A stretch of DNA of 41,233 nt. It comes from an uncultured Eubacteriales bacterium (GTDB lineage: Bacteria > Bacillota > Clostridia > Christensenellales > Aristaeellaceae). Of this stretch, positions 1-8,313 are shown in pieces (the stretch's first letter is position 1; each line of letters starts with the position of its first letter). The position numbers and the translations under genes were made by a program. The stretch spans positions 1 through 41,233 of the forward strand of contig CACYTF010000024.1 of the NCBI GenBank assembly GCA_902777335.1, written 5' to 3'. The notes under the pieces are model-generated. The model made no database searches. It was not told the origin of the DNA and worked only from the letters and a program-made list of their open reading frames with translations.

Positions 1-90
1 TTCGTATACTATACTATTTCGACATCCTCACCCCGTTGTCCTTTTGGTTTTATAACTTCGATTGTTATGTTTGCATTAATCAGTGGTCTC

Positions 91-183
91 GGACGGTTCC
101 TCATTCCACTTTTAAAGTGGAATGAGGAACCGTCCCCTATTCCATTTGAATCAATGAGACAAGGAACCGTCCCCTATCTCATT
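91..183. repeat. REP-like palindromes, GGGGACGGTTCC subfamily
   Basis: Positions 91-112 and 114-135 are perfect 22-bp inverted arms around one central base. A third unit at 153-183 has AATGAGA and TCTCATT ends around the core GGAACCGTCCCC. The design (short palindromic ends around an asymmetric GGGGAC...GGTTCC core) resembles the repeats further right, but the core lacks the A of GGGGACAGGTTCC and the flanks differ. This is therefore a related but separate subfamily. Open frames crossing it look like chance. Confidence 0.75.
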
Positions 184-506
184 TTCAACAAAAGAAAAGC
201 GTCCAACCGTGCTGAGCAGGCAGCTGAACGCAAGCGGGAGATGGTCTCCTTGGGAACGTATTATAGTCGGCGCTAACCCATTTGTCATTACAATTCGGTT
301 AAAAGTGGGATGAATGCCCGTTTTTTCGACAAATCACCGAACATTCACATTCCTTCTCACGATATTGTGCGGTTTTTCCTCAACATTTTACACGATAATG
401 CTTTTGATTCTAAAGCATAGTATTTATCATTATAAATACCACCCGGCCGCGCCGGAGCCGCACGAGCGGCCCGCCGGCGGCGCGGGAATACAGGAGGTAA
501 AAAGCA
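184..506 (+). other. Intergenic leader upstream of the nucleoside importer
   Basis: I see no convincing gene here. The left part is AT-rich. A weak promoter candidate is TTGATT at 404-409 with CATTAT at 428-433 (18-bp spacer), and a short inverted repeat (TATTTAT/ATAAATA) lies at 421-438. The last 60 bases are GC-rich and carry the ribosome site AGGAGG at 492-497. No riboswitch that I recognise is present. Confidence 0.35.
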
Positions 507-1688
507 ATGAAGAAACTGGTCAGCATCGTCATGGCGCTCGCGCTGATCCTCTGCGCGTGTTCCGCCGCCTTCGCCGAGACCACCCCCGTCAAGGCAGGTT
601 TCATCTTCCTGCACGACGAGAATTCCACCTATGACCTCAACTTCATCAACGCCGCCAAGGCCGCCTGCGAGAAGCTGGGCATCGAGCCGATCCTGAAGAC
701 CGGCATCCCCGAGGGCCAGGAGTGCTACGAGGCCGCCATGGACCTGGTGGACGCGGGTTGCAACATCGTGTTCGCCGACAGCTTCGGCCATGAGAGCTAC
801 ATGATCACCGCCGCCAAGGAGTGCCCGGACGTGCAGTTCTGCCACGCCACCGGCACCCGCGCCCACACCGAGGGCCTGGCCAACTTCCACAACGCCTTCG
901 CGTCCATCTATCAGGGCCGCTACCTGGGCGGCATCGCCGCGGGCCTGAAGCTGAACCAGCTGATCGACGAGGGCAAGATCACCGCCGATCAGGCCAAGCT
1001 GGGCTACGTCGGCGCCTACACCTACGCCGAGGTCATCTCCGGCTACACCTCCTTCTTCCTGGGCGCCCGCTCCGTGTGCCCCACCGCCACGATGGACGTC
1101 TCCTTCACCGGTTCCTGGTATGACCCCAGCAAGGAAGAGGAGCACGCGCAGACCCTGCTGGACAACGGCTGCGTCGTGATCTCCGAGCACGCCGACTCCA
1201 TGGGCGCCCCCGCGCTGTGCGAGGCCAACAACGTGCCCTTCGTGTTCTACAACGGCTCCGCCGCGGACGCCTGCCCGAACACCTACATCGTGGCCTCCCG
1301 CATCAACTGGGAGCCCTACTTTGAGTACATCATCAACTGCGTCGCCAATGGCGAGGCCATCGACACCGACTGGACCGGCACCCTGGCCACCGAGTCCGTG
1401 CTGCTGACCGAGCTGAACGAGCAGGCCGCCGCCCCCGGCACCGCCGAGGCCATCGAGGCCGCCAAGGCCGCCATGGAGGCCGGCACGCTGCACGTGTTCG
1501 ACACCGCCACCTTCACCGTGAACGGCGAGGCGCTGACCAGCTACCAGGCCGACGTGGACACCGACGACGCCTACACCCCCGACACCGAGGTCATCGCGGA
1601 CGGCTACTTCCACGAGAGCGAGTTCCGCTCCGCGCCGTACTTCGACGTGCAGATCGACGGCATCACCCTGCTGGATACCGCGTTCTGA
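507..1688 (+). CDS. BMP-family nucleoside-binding protein of an ABC importer
   Basis: This is a 393-residue extracytoplasmic substrate-binding protein of the Bmp/PnrA/Med family (PF02608), whose members mostly bind purine nucleosides. Residues 1-23 form a signal peptide. There is a Cys-rich stretch (LILCACSA) that could be a lipobox, or cleavage could follow AFA; the sequence does not settle which. The mature part starts with the family's first strand (VKAGFIF) and continues with YDLNFINAAKAA and the glycine-rich GRYLGGIAAGLK. AGGAGG lies nine bases before the ATG. A hairpin separates the gene from the ATPase and two permeases that follow, an arrangement typical of abundant binding proteins. 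Assignment to the family is firm. Nucleoside specificity is inferred from the family and from the NupOPQ-like neighbours. Confidence 0.9.
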   Translation: MKKLVSIVMALALILCACSAAFAETTPVKAGFIFLHDENSTYDLNFINAAKAACEKLGIEPILKTGIPEGQECYEAAMDLVDAGCNIVFADSFGHESYMITAAKECPDVQFCHATGTRAHTEGLANFHNAFASIYQGRYLGGIAAGLKLNQLIDEGKITADQAKLGYVGAYTYAEVISGYTSFFLGARSVCPTATMDVSFTGSWYDPSKEEEHAQTLLDNGCVVISEHADSMGAPALCEANNVPFVFYNGSAADACPNTYIVASRINWEPYFEYIINCVANGEAIDTDWTGTLATESVLLTELNEQAAAPGTAEAIEAAKAAMEAGTLHVFDTATFTVNGEALTSYQADVDTDDAYTPDTEVIADGYFHESEFRSAPYFDVQIDGITLLDTAF

Positions 1689-1698
1689 TCGAAACACC

Positions 1699-1736
1699 GA
1701 TAAGGGAGACTGCGCTTGGCCGCAGTCTCTCTTATC
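1699..1736 (+). terminator. Hairpin between binding protein and ATPase genes
   Basis: The arms at 1699-1714 and 1721-1736 are complementary except for one G-T pair, with a six-base loop. It lies 10 bases after the bmp-type gene's stop and ends 28 bases before the probable ATPase start. It is probably an attenuator or mRNA 3'-end stabiliser that lets the binding protein be made in excess over the membrane parts. Confidence 0.65.
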
Positions 1737-1764
1737 TTAAACGACGAAACAAGGAGTGAACGAT

Positions 1765-3294
1765 TTGCAGAACAAGGCGCCCGCAGTGGAATTGCGGAAC
1801 ATCACCAAGCGCTTCGGCTCGGTGCTGGCCAACGAAGGCGTGAGCATGGAGATCCGCCGCGGCGAGATATTGGCGCTGCTGGGGGAAAACGGCTCCGGCA
1901 AGACCACGCTGATGAACATGCTGTCCGGCATCTACTTCCCGGACGAGGGTGAGATCTTCATCGACGGCAAGCCGGTGGTCATCCGCGCGCCCAAGGACGC
2001 CTACGCCCTGGGCATCGGCATGATCCACCAGCACTTCAAGCTGGTGGACGTGCTCACCGCGGCCGAGAACATCGTGCTGGGCCTCAAGGGGCGGCTGGAC
2101 ATGAAGAAGGCCGTAAGGAAGATCGACGAGATCTGCAAGGCCTACGGCTTCGAGGTGGACCCGAAGCAGAAGATCTACGACATGTCCGTCTCCCAGAAGC
2201 AGACGGTGGAGATCGTGAAGGTGCTGTACCGCGGCGCGGACATACTGATCCTGGACGAGCCCACCGCCGTGCTGACCCCCCAGGAGACCGACAAGCTGTT
2301 CAAGGTGCTGCGCACCATGCGCGACGACGGCAAGGCCATCGTGATCATCACCCACAAGATGCACGAGGTGGAGAGCCTTTCCGACCGGGTGGCCGTGCTG
2401 CGCGACGGGCGCTACATCGGCGAAATGCGCACCGCCGACTCCAACGCCCAGGAGATGACCAACATGATGGTGGGCCATCCGGTGGTGCTGAACATCGACC
2501 GGCCCGAGCCGGTGAACCCCCGGCTGCGCCTGGAGGTGCGGGATTTGACCGTGCGCAGCGAGGAGGGCATCCTGAAGCTGGACGGCGTGACCTTCAGCGC
2601 CTATTCCGGCGAGATCCTGGGCATCGCGGGCATCTCCGGCAGCGGCCAGAAGGAGCTGCTGGAGGCCATCGCCGGGCTGCAGCCCACCGAGCGGGGCAGC
2701 GTGACCTACTACGAGGACAGCGGCGCCCGGGAGCAGCTGCTGGGCAAGGACCCGCTGAAGATCCAGGAGATGGGCGTGGTGCTGTCCTTCGTGCCGGAGG
2801 ACCGGCTGGGCATGGGCCTGGTGGGCAACATGGACCTGACCGACAACATGATGCTGCGCTCGTTCCGCCGGGGACGCACCGTGTTCACCGACCGCAGCAC
2901 CCCCCATCACGTGGCCGAGGACGTGGTGCGCGACCTGTCCGTGGTCACACCCAGCCTTTCCACGCCGGTGCGCCGGCTGTCCGGCGGCAACGTGCAGAAG
3001 GTGCTGGTGGGCCGCGAGATCACCCAGGCGCCGTCGGTGCTGCTGACCGCCTACGCGGTGCGGGGGCTGGACATCAACTCCTCCTACACCATCTACGACC
3101 TGATCAACCGGCAGAAGGCCGCCGGCGTGGCCGTGATCTACGTGGGCGAGGACCTGGACGTGCTGGTGGAGCTGGCCGACCGGATACTGGTGCTCTGCGG
3201 CGGCAAGGTCAGCGGCATCGTGGACGGACGGCGCACCGACAAGCGCCAGATCGGCCTGATGATGACCCGGATCGGAGGTGGCGCGCATGAATAA
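1765..3294 (+). CDS. NupO-like double ATP-binding protein of nucleoside importer
   Basis: This is a 509-residue tandem ABC ATPase of the kind that energises nucleoside and sugar importers (RbsA/YufO type). Domain 1 has Walker A GENGSGKT at about residues 40-47, the family-typical signature SVSQKQTVEIVK and Walker B ILILDEPTAVLTP. Domain 2 has the usual degenerate Walker A (GISGSGQKE), the signature LSGGNVQK and RGLD. I place the start at TTG 1765 rather than GTG 1756, because AAGGAG at 1751-1756 would overlap the GTG but sits eight bases before the TTG. Its stop overlaps the next gene's ATG by eight bases, so the two are translationally coupled. Confidence 0.9.
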   Translation: MQNKAPAVELRNITKRFGSVLANEGVSMEIRRGEILALLGENGSGKTTLMNMLSGIYFPDEGEIFIDGKPVVIRAPKDAYALGIGMIHQHFKLVDVLTAAENIVLGLKGRLDMKKAVRKIDEICKAYGFEVDPKQKIYDMSVSQKQTVEIVKVLYRGADILILDEPTAVLTPQETDKLFKVLRTMRDDGKAIVIITHKMHEVESLSDRVAVLRDGRYIGEMRTADSNAQEMTNMMVGHPVVLNIDRPEPVNPRLRLEVRDLTVRSEEGILKLDGVTFSAYSGEILGIAGISGSGQKELLEAIAGLQPTERGSVTYYEDSGAREQLLGKDPLKIQEMGVVLSFVPEDRLGMGLVGNMDLTDNMMLRSFRRGRTVFTDRSTPHHVAEDVVRDLSVVTPSLSTPVRRLSGGNVQKVLVGREITQAPSVLLTAYAVRGLDINSSYTIYDLINRQKAAGVAVIYVGEDLDVLVELADRILVLCGGKVSGIVDGRRTDKRQIGLMMTRIGGGAHE

Positions 3295-4378
3295 GTCCCG
3301 CGAACCGCTGTTTCACATCACCAAGCGGGGCGCGCTGCCCTGGTACGCCGCCTGGGGCATCCGCGGCGGCGCGGTGCTGCTGGCCCTGCTGGCCTGCGCG
3401 CTGGTCACGGTGCTGGTGACCGGCGAGAACCCGCTGCAGGTGTTCGCCACCGTGTTCAATGGCTCCTTCGGCAGCCCCCGGCGCGTCTGGATGCTGTTCC
3501 AGAACCTGGCCATGCTGCTGAGCGTGTCGCTGGCCGTGACCCCCGCCTTCCGCATGCGCTTCTGGAACGTGGGCGGCGAGGGCCAGATGCTGGCCGGCGG
3601 CCTGGCCACCGCGGCCTGCATGATCTGCCTGAGAAACACGCTGCCCAACTGGGCCGTGATACTGTGCATGGTGCTCTCCAGCATACTGGCCGGCGCCATC
3701 TGGGGCGGCATCCCCGCCTTCTTCAAGGCCAAGTGGAACACCAACGAGACGCTGTTCACGCTGATGATGAACTACATCGCCACCCAGCTGGTCGCCTTCT
3801 TCATCGTGGTGTGGGAGGTGCCCAAGGGCGCGGGCCAGATCGGCATCATCAACCAGTCCTCCGAGATCGGCTGGCTGCCGGTGATCGGCAGCTACAAGTA
3901 CCTGCTGAACATACTGATCGTGGCGGTGCTGTGCGGGGTCATGTACGTGTACCTGAACTACTCCAAGCACGGCTATGAGATCGCCGTGGTGGGCGAGAGC
4001 GAGCGCACCGCCCGCTACGTGGGCATCAAGGTGGACCGGGTGATCATCCGCACGATGCTGCTCTCCGGCGGGCTGTGCGGCCTGACGGGCATGCTGCTGG
4101 TGGGCGGCACCGACCACACGCTGACCACCACCATCACCGGCGGGCGCGGCTTCACGGCGGTCATGGTGTCGTGGCTGGCCAAGTTCAACCCCATCTGGAT
4201 GATCCTGACCTCGTTCCTGCTGGTGTTTTTGCAGCGCGGCGCGGGCGAGATCTCCACGTCCTTCGGGCTGAACCAGTCCTTCTCCGACATACTGACGGGC
4301 GTCATACTGTTCTTCATCATCGGAAGCGAGTTCTTCATCAACTACCAGATCCACTTCCGCCACGCAAAGGAGGGCTGA
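3287..4378 (+). CDS. NupP-like nucleoside ABC transporter permease
   Basis: This is a 363-residue membrane permease of the BPD_transp_2 family (PF02653). The first transmembrane helix lies near residues 17-37, and the conserved core FWNVGGEGQMLAGG is present, as in YufP-type permeases. The motif KWNTNETLFTLMMNYIA is also typical of this family. The start is ATG 3287, eight bases after GGAGG (3274-3278) and overlapping the end of the ATPase gene. It works as a heterodimer with the following permease. Confidence 0.9.
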   Translation: MNKSREPLFHITKRGALPWYAAWGIRGGAVLLALLACALVTVLVTGENPLQVFATVFNGSFGSPRRVWMLFQNLAMLLSVSLAVTPAFRMRFWNVGGEGQMLAGGLATAACMICLRNTLPNWAVILCMVLSSILAGAIWGGIPAFFKAKWNTNETLFTLMMNYIATQLVAFFIVVWEVPKGAGQIGIINQSSEIGWLPVIGSYKYLLNILIVAVLCGVMYVYLNYSKHGYEIAVVGESERTARYVGIKVDRVIIRTMLLSGGLCGLTGMLLVGGTDHTLTTTITGGRGFTAVMVSWLAKFNPIWMILTSFLLVFLQRGAGEISTSFGLNQSFSDILTGVILFFIIGSEFFINYQIHFRHAKEG

Positions 4379-4382
4379 ACCG

Positions 4383-5378
4383 ATGTTTGACGTCGTATCC
4401 TTCATTCCCCGCGCCGTGGTACAGGGCGTGCCGCTGCTGCTGGGCAGCACCGGCGAGACGCTGACGGAAAAGTCCGGCAACCTGAACCTGGGCATACCGG
4501 GCATCATGTACGTGGGCGCGATCAGCGGCACCATCGGCGCGTTCCTGTACGAGACCTCATTGCCCTCCCCCGACGCGCTGAACGGCTTTCTGGCCGTGGC
4601 GATCCCCACGCTGGCGTGCCTGGCGGGGTCGCTTCTGATGGGGCTGATCTACTGCTTCCTCACCGTCACGCTGCGGGCCAACCAGAACGTCACGGGCCTG
4701 GCGCTGACCACCTTCGGCGTGGGCTTTGGCAACTTCTTCGGCGGCTCGCTGATCAAGCTGGCCGGCAGCGACATGCCCTATCTGGCGCTGTCCGCCACCA
4801 GTTTGTGCTTCCGGAAGACGCTGCCCTGGGCCCAGACCACCGGCTGGTTCGGCAAGGTGTTCCTGTCCTACGGCTTCTTGGCCTACCTGGCCGTGGTGAT
4901 CGCGCTGGTGGCCGGCTACGTGCTGCGGCACACCCGGCTGGGCCTGCACCTGCGGGCCGTGGGCGAAAACCCCGCCACCGCCGACGCCGCGGGCGTGAAC
5001 GTGAACCGCTACAAGTACTGGGCCACCTGCATCGGCAGCATGGTCGCGGGCCTGGGCGGGCTGTACTACGTGATGGACTACTCCAGCGGCATCTGGTCCA
5101 ACAACGCCTTCGGCGATCGCGGGTGGCTCGCCATCGCGCTGGTGATCTTCACCATCTGGCGGCCCAACGTGGGCGTGCTGGCCTCGATACTGTTCGGCGG
5201 CCTGTACATACTGGACGTGTACATCCCCTCGGGCATGAACCTGGCCATCAAGGAGATCTACAAGATGATCCCCTACATCGTGACCATCGTGGTGCTGATC
5301 ATCACCAGCATGCGCAACAAGCGGGAAAACCAGCCCCCGGCCAGCCTGGGCCTGCCCTATTTCCGAGAGGAGCGATAG
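4383..5378 (+). CDS. NupQ-like nucleoside ABC transporter permease
   Basis: This is a 331-residue second permease of the same importer (PF02653). The N-terminal motif LTEKSGNLNLGIPGIMYVG is the family hallmark (LTERAGVINLGIEGMM type), and it is followed by several hydrophobic helices. The motif VGENPATADAAGVNVNRYKYWA is the cytoplasmic loop that contacts the ATPase. The gene begins four bases after the previous stop, with a GGAGG inside the end of the upstream gene. A long hairpin just after the stop closes the operon. Confidence 0.9.
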   Translation: MFDVVSFIPRAVVQGVPLLLGSTGETLTEKSGNLNLGIPGIMYVGAISGTIGAFLYETSLPSPDALNGFLAVAIPTLACLAGSLLMGLIYCFLTVTLRANQNVTGLALTTFGVGFGNFFGGSLIKLAGSDMPYLALSATSLCFRKTLPWAQTTGWFGKVFLSYGFLAYLAVVIALVAGYVLRHTRLGLHLRAVGENPATADAAGVNVNRYKYWATCIGSMVAGLGGLYYVMDYSSGIWSNNAFGDRGWLAIALVIFTIWRPNVGVLASILFGGLYILDVYIPSGMNLAIKEIYKMIPYIVTIVVLIITSMRNKRENQPPASLGLPYFREER

Positions 5379-5389
5379 GCCAGCGGGTG

Positions 5390-5454
5390 TTATTCCCCCC
5401 GGCAAAAGGGCGTCGGCGCAATTCTGCGTCGACGCCCTTTTGCCGGGGGAATAA
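5390..5454. terminator. Large bidirectional terminator hairpin
   Basis: The arms at 5390-5414 and 5431-5454 are complementary over 24 base pairs with one bulged C, around a 16-base loop. It lies between the convergent nucleoside importer operon and the thioesterase gene, which ends at 5458. The stem contains an A-run on one side and a T-run on the other, so it can act in both directions. Confidence 0.8.
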
Positions 5455-5457
5455 CGT

Positions 5458-6180
5458 CTACGGCGCTTCCCGCAGCCTGACTCCGATCGAGAAGCACCGC
5501 GCGCCGCCGGCCTCGCCGTGGAAGGACGCGGCGTCGCCGTCCCGGTACAGGCGGGTCTGTACGATCTCGCCCCGGCGGACCTCCCGCTCGTAGTTCACGT
5601 CGAAGGACGCCAGCTCCCGCCCCATGAGGCCCTCGAAGCCCAGGGCGTTCCAGCACCAGTCCATGTAGCGGGCGTTGTTCACATGTCCGTTCAGGTCGAA
5701 CTCCGTGTACCGGGGGATCACCTCGCCCGCCTCGGGCCTATCGTTCAGCGGCCGGACCGTGGCGGGCAGGCCCACGTCCACCCCGGGGTCCTCCGCCGGC
5801 ATGCGTTCGGCGATGAACGCGTCGCGCACGGTGGTGCGGGTGTTCACGTCCATCAGCAGCCACAGCCCGCAGGCCGTGCCGAAGATGTCCCCGTCCTCCC
5901 CGCGGAACACGTGGGCCCTGGGAAAGAACAGGTGCCGCTGCGCCATGGCGCAGGTCTCAAGCGCGTACCGCTCGCCGATGCGCGGCAGCCGGTCGAGCGC
6001 CACCTTCTGGCGCGACAGCACCCACACCACGCCCCGGCCGTCGGTCACCGCCCGGCCCAGGCCAATGGCGTTGCAGTGATTGATGGCCACCTCCTGCATA
6101 TTCTCCAATATCGCCGACGGCTTCCACCGGCCGTTCAGATCGCACTCATGGGTGCGGACACAAAGCTGTTCGGAATGCAT
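5458..6180 (-). CDS. Acyl-ACP thioesterase (FatA/FatB-like)
   Basis: This is a 240-residue double hot-dog protein of the acyl-ACP thioesterase family (PF01643). It hydrolyses acyl-ACP to release free fatty acids in the cytoplasm. The catalytic strip DLNGHVNNARYMDW (D162, N164, H166) matches the plant and bacterial DxNxHVNN motif. The N-terminal hot-dog carries the family pattern around residues 5-70. The length is normal for bacterial members. The start at 6180 follows AAGGA, and a near-consensus promoter lies 34 bases upstream. It is a single gene that stands alone between two transporter operons. Confidence 0.88.
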   Translation of the reverse strand: MHSEQLCVRTHECDLNGRWKPSAILENMQEVAINHCNAIGLGRAVTDGRGVVWVLSRQKVALDRLPRIGERYALETCAMAQRHLFFPRAHVFRGEDGDIFGTACGLWLLMDVNTRTTVRDAFIAERMPAEDPGVDVGLPATVRPLNDRPEAGEVIPRYTEFDLNGHVNNARYMDWCWNALGFEGLMGRELASFDVNYEREVRRGEIVQTRLYRDGDAASFHGEAGGARCFSIGVRLREAP

Positions 6181-6213
6181 ATCTTGGTCCTTTCCTTCGC
6201 GAAGCTTTCAATC

Positions 6214-6242
6214 ATTATAGCCCCCGATACCCCGAAAGTCAA
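6214..6242 (-). promoter_or_regulatory. Sigma-A type promoter for the thioesterase gene
   Basis: Read on the minus strand, TTGACT (6242-6237) and TATAAT (6219-6214) are separated by exactly 17 bases. The -10 box ends 33 bases before the ATG. Confidence 0.8.
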
Positions 6243-6314
6243 TCGTTGCCCAAACCTGGCAACGCGAGACAACAAAAGCCAAATGAGGACGATGCATTTT
6301 CCTTCGCCTTCCGT

Positions 6315-6320
6315 TATAAT
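6315..6320 (+). promoter_or_regulatory. Possible -10 box for the LplBC-type importer operon
   Basis: TATAAT lies 36 bases before the ATG of the first permease. I see no good -35 box at 16-18 bases, so this promoter may need an activator such as an AraC-type regulator. This is inference only. Confidence 0.4.
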
Positions 6321-6355
6321 TTTCTTAACGAAGATCGAAAGGGAGGGACGCGGCC

Positions 6356-7309
6356 ATGACCAACAACGGTGCCGTGACGCCGCACAACCGCCGCCGGTGG
6401 AGCCGGAAGAACTTCTGGCTGACGACGATGGTGCTGCCGGGCGCGATCTGGCTGCTGCTGATCCGCTACCTGCCCATGCTGGGCGTGGTCATCGCCTTCA
6501 AGAACTACAAGGCCCAGAAGCCCAACACCTTCTGGAACAACCTGATCAAATCGGAATGGGTGGGGCTGAAGAACTTCCAGTTCCTGAAGAGCCCCAGCAC
6601 CGTCACGATGATCCGCAACACGCTGGCCTACAACGCGGTGTGGATCGCGCTGGGCCTGGTGATCGCGGTGCTGTTCGCGGTGATGATGTCGGAGCTGAAG
6701 AACCGCTTCATGGCCAAGGCCTATCAGACGATGATGTTCTTCCCCTACTTCCTCAGCTGGGTGGTGGCCAGCTACTTCGTGCTGGCCTTCCTGGACCCCA
6801 CCAGCGGCATGATCCCCTCCATACAGAAGAGCCTGGGGTACAAGCCCACCCAATTCTACATGACCACCACCTGGTGGCCGCTGATCCTGACGATATCGAA
6901 CCTGTGGAAGAACGTGGGCTACTCCAGCGTGCTGTACCTGGCGGCCATCACCGGCATCGACACCACGCTGTACGAGGCCGCGGCGGTGGACGGGGCCACC
7001 AAGGTCCAGCAGGTGTGGCACGTGACGCTGCCGGGCATACGGTCCATGATCGTGATACTGCTGATCATGGCGGTGGGCCGGATCTTCAACGCCGACTTCG
7101 GCCTGTTCTACAACGTGCCCCAGAACTCCGGCCCGCTGTACCCGGTGACCCAGGTCATCGACACCTACGTGTACAACACCTACGCCAACACCCACAACCT
7201 GGGCATGAGCGCGGCGGCGGGCCTGCTGCAGAGCGTGGTGGGCTGCCTGTGCATCGTGGCCACCAACGCCATCGTGCGCAAGATCGACGCGGACAGCTCG
7301 CTGTTCTGA
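6356..7309 (+). CDS. LplB-type sugar ABC transporter permease
   Basis: This is a 317-residue MalF-like permease of the carbohydrate uptake type 1 family (binding-protein-dependent transport, PF00528). It belongs to the LplB branch usually paired with YtcP/LplC permeases. An N-terminal cytoplasmic segment precedes the first helix at about residues 21-40. The EAA loop that docks the ATPase reads EAAAVDGATKVQQVWHVTLP. GGGAGG lies ten bases before the ATG. As usual in this group, no dedicated ATPase is encoded nearby, so a shared MsmX-type ATPase elsewhere is likely. Confidence 0.9.
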   Translation: MTNNGAVTPHNRRRWSRKNFWLTTMVLPGAIWLLLIRYLPMLGVVIAFKNYKAQKPNTFWNNLIKSEWVGLKNFQFLKSPSTVTMIRNTLAYNAVWIALGLVIAVLFAVMMSELKNRFMAKAYQTMMFFPYFLSWVVASYFVLAFLDPTSGMIPSIQKSLGYKPTQFYMTTTWWPLILTISNLWKNVGYSSVLYLAAITGIDTTLYEAAAVDGATKVQQVWHVTLPGIRSMIVILLIMAVGRIFNADFGLFYNVPQNSGPLYPVTQVIDTYVYNTYANTHNLGMSAAAGLLQSVVGCLCIVATNAIVRKIDADSSLF

Positions 7310-7322
7310 GAGGAGGATACGC

Positions 7323-8246
7323 ATGCAGAAGGCTGAAAGACGCAGCGCCGGGCTGAACACCTTCGGCCCGGGGGCGCAGGCGGTATTCCACCTGGTGCTG
7401 GGGTTGTTCGCCCTCCTGTGCATACTGCCCTTCCTGTTCGTGATCATCATCTCCTTCACCTCGGAGGACAGCATCCGGCAGATCGGCTACTCGTTCATGC
7501 CCCTCAGCTGGGCCACCCAGGCCTACAGCTACGTGTTCGCGCTGGGGAACGCCCTGTGGCGCAGCTACTTCAACAGCTTCCTGATCACGGTGGTGGGCAC
7601 GCTGCTGAGCGTCTCCATCTGCGTGCTGTACAGCTACCCGCTGTACCGGCGGGACTACAAATACCGGGGCTTTTTCAACTTCCTCAGCTTCTTCACGATG
7701 ATCTTCGGCGGCGGCCTGGTGCCCACCTTCGTGGTCTGCAAGACGCTGCTGGGCCTCAGCGACAACTACGCCGCGCTGATCGTGCCGCTGCTGTTCTCCC
7801 CCTTCAACGTGATCGTGATGCGCACGTTCTTCCAGACCACCGTGCCGGGCGAACTGATCGAGGCCGCCACCATCGACGGCGCCGGCGAGTACCGGACGCT
7901 TTTGCAGGTGGTGCTGCCGGTGGTGAAGCCGGGCATCGCCACCATCGCGCTGCTGAACGCGCTGGCCTTCTGGAACGAGTGGTTCCTGTCGCTTTTGTAC
8001 ATCACCAAGAACATGGACGTGATCCCGCTGCAGTACCTGCTGATGCGGATGCAGCGCAACGCCGACTTCCTGGCCAAGAACGCCGGCATGCTGGGCGCGG
8101 ACGCCGCCAAGGCCGCCCAGAACCTGCCCAGCCAGAGCCTGAAGATGGCCCTCGTGGTGTTCATCGTGGTGCCCATCGCCTGCGCGTACCCGTTCTTCCA
8201 GCGGTACGTGGTGGCCGGGCTGACGGTGGGGTCGGTGAAGGGCTGA
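7323..8246 (+). CDS. YtcP/LplC-type sugar ABC transporter permease
   Basis: This is a 307-residue MalG-like partner permease (PF00528). It has a hydrophobic first helix near residues 20-40, the segment ISFTSEDSIRQIGYSFMP typical of the LplC branch, and the EAA loop EAATIDGAGEYRTLLQVVLP. The C-terminus (AGLTVGSVKG) is the usual end of this family. AGGAGG at 7311-7316 drives the start, and the gap to the upstream gene is 13 bases. Confidence 0.9.
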   Translation: MQKAERRSAGLNTFGPGAQAVFHLVLGLFALLCILPFLFVIIISFTSEDSIRQIGYSFMPLSWATQAYSYVFALGNALWRSYFNSFLITVVGTLLSVSICVLYSYPLYRRDYKYRGFFNFLSFFTMIFGGGLVPTFVVCKTLLGLSDNYAALIVPLLFSPFNVIVMRTFFQTTVPGELIEAATIDGAGEYRTLLQVVLPVVKPGIATIALLNALAFWNEWFLSLLYITKNMDVIPLQYLLMRMQRNADFLAKNAGMLGADAAKAAQNLPSQSLKMALVVFIVVPIACAYPFFQRYVVAGLTVGSVKG

Positions 8247-8313
8247 CGCCCTGTGGACGAATTTTTGAATCGCACGATGGCTTGCCATCTGCAAATATAA
8301 GGAGGTTAAACCC

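Noticed and set aside
67..276. Small open frame of 69 codons at the left edge
   Set aside because: Half of it is the palindromic repeat, and it has no clear ribosome site or homology I recognise.
3209..4609. Long minus-strand open frame over the nucleoside permeases, and similar ones over most GC-rich genes
   Set aside because: High third-position GC leaves few stop codons on the opposite strand. The products are low-complexity His/Gln/Gly/Arg sequences with no recognisable domain.
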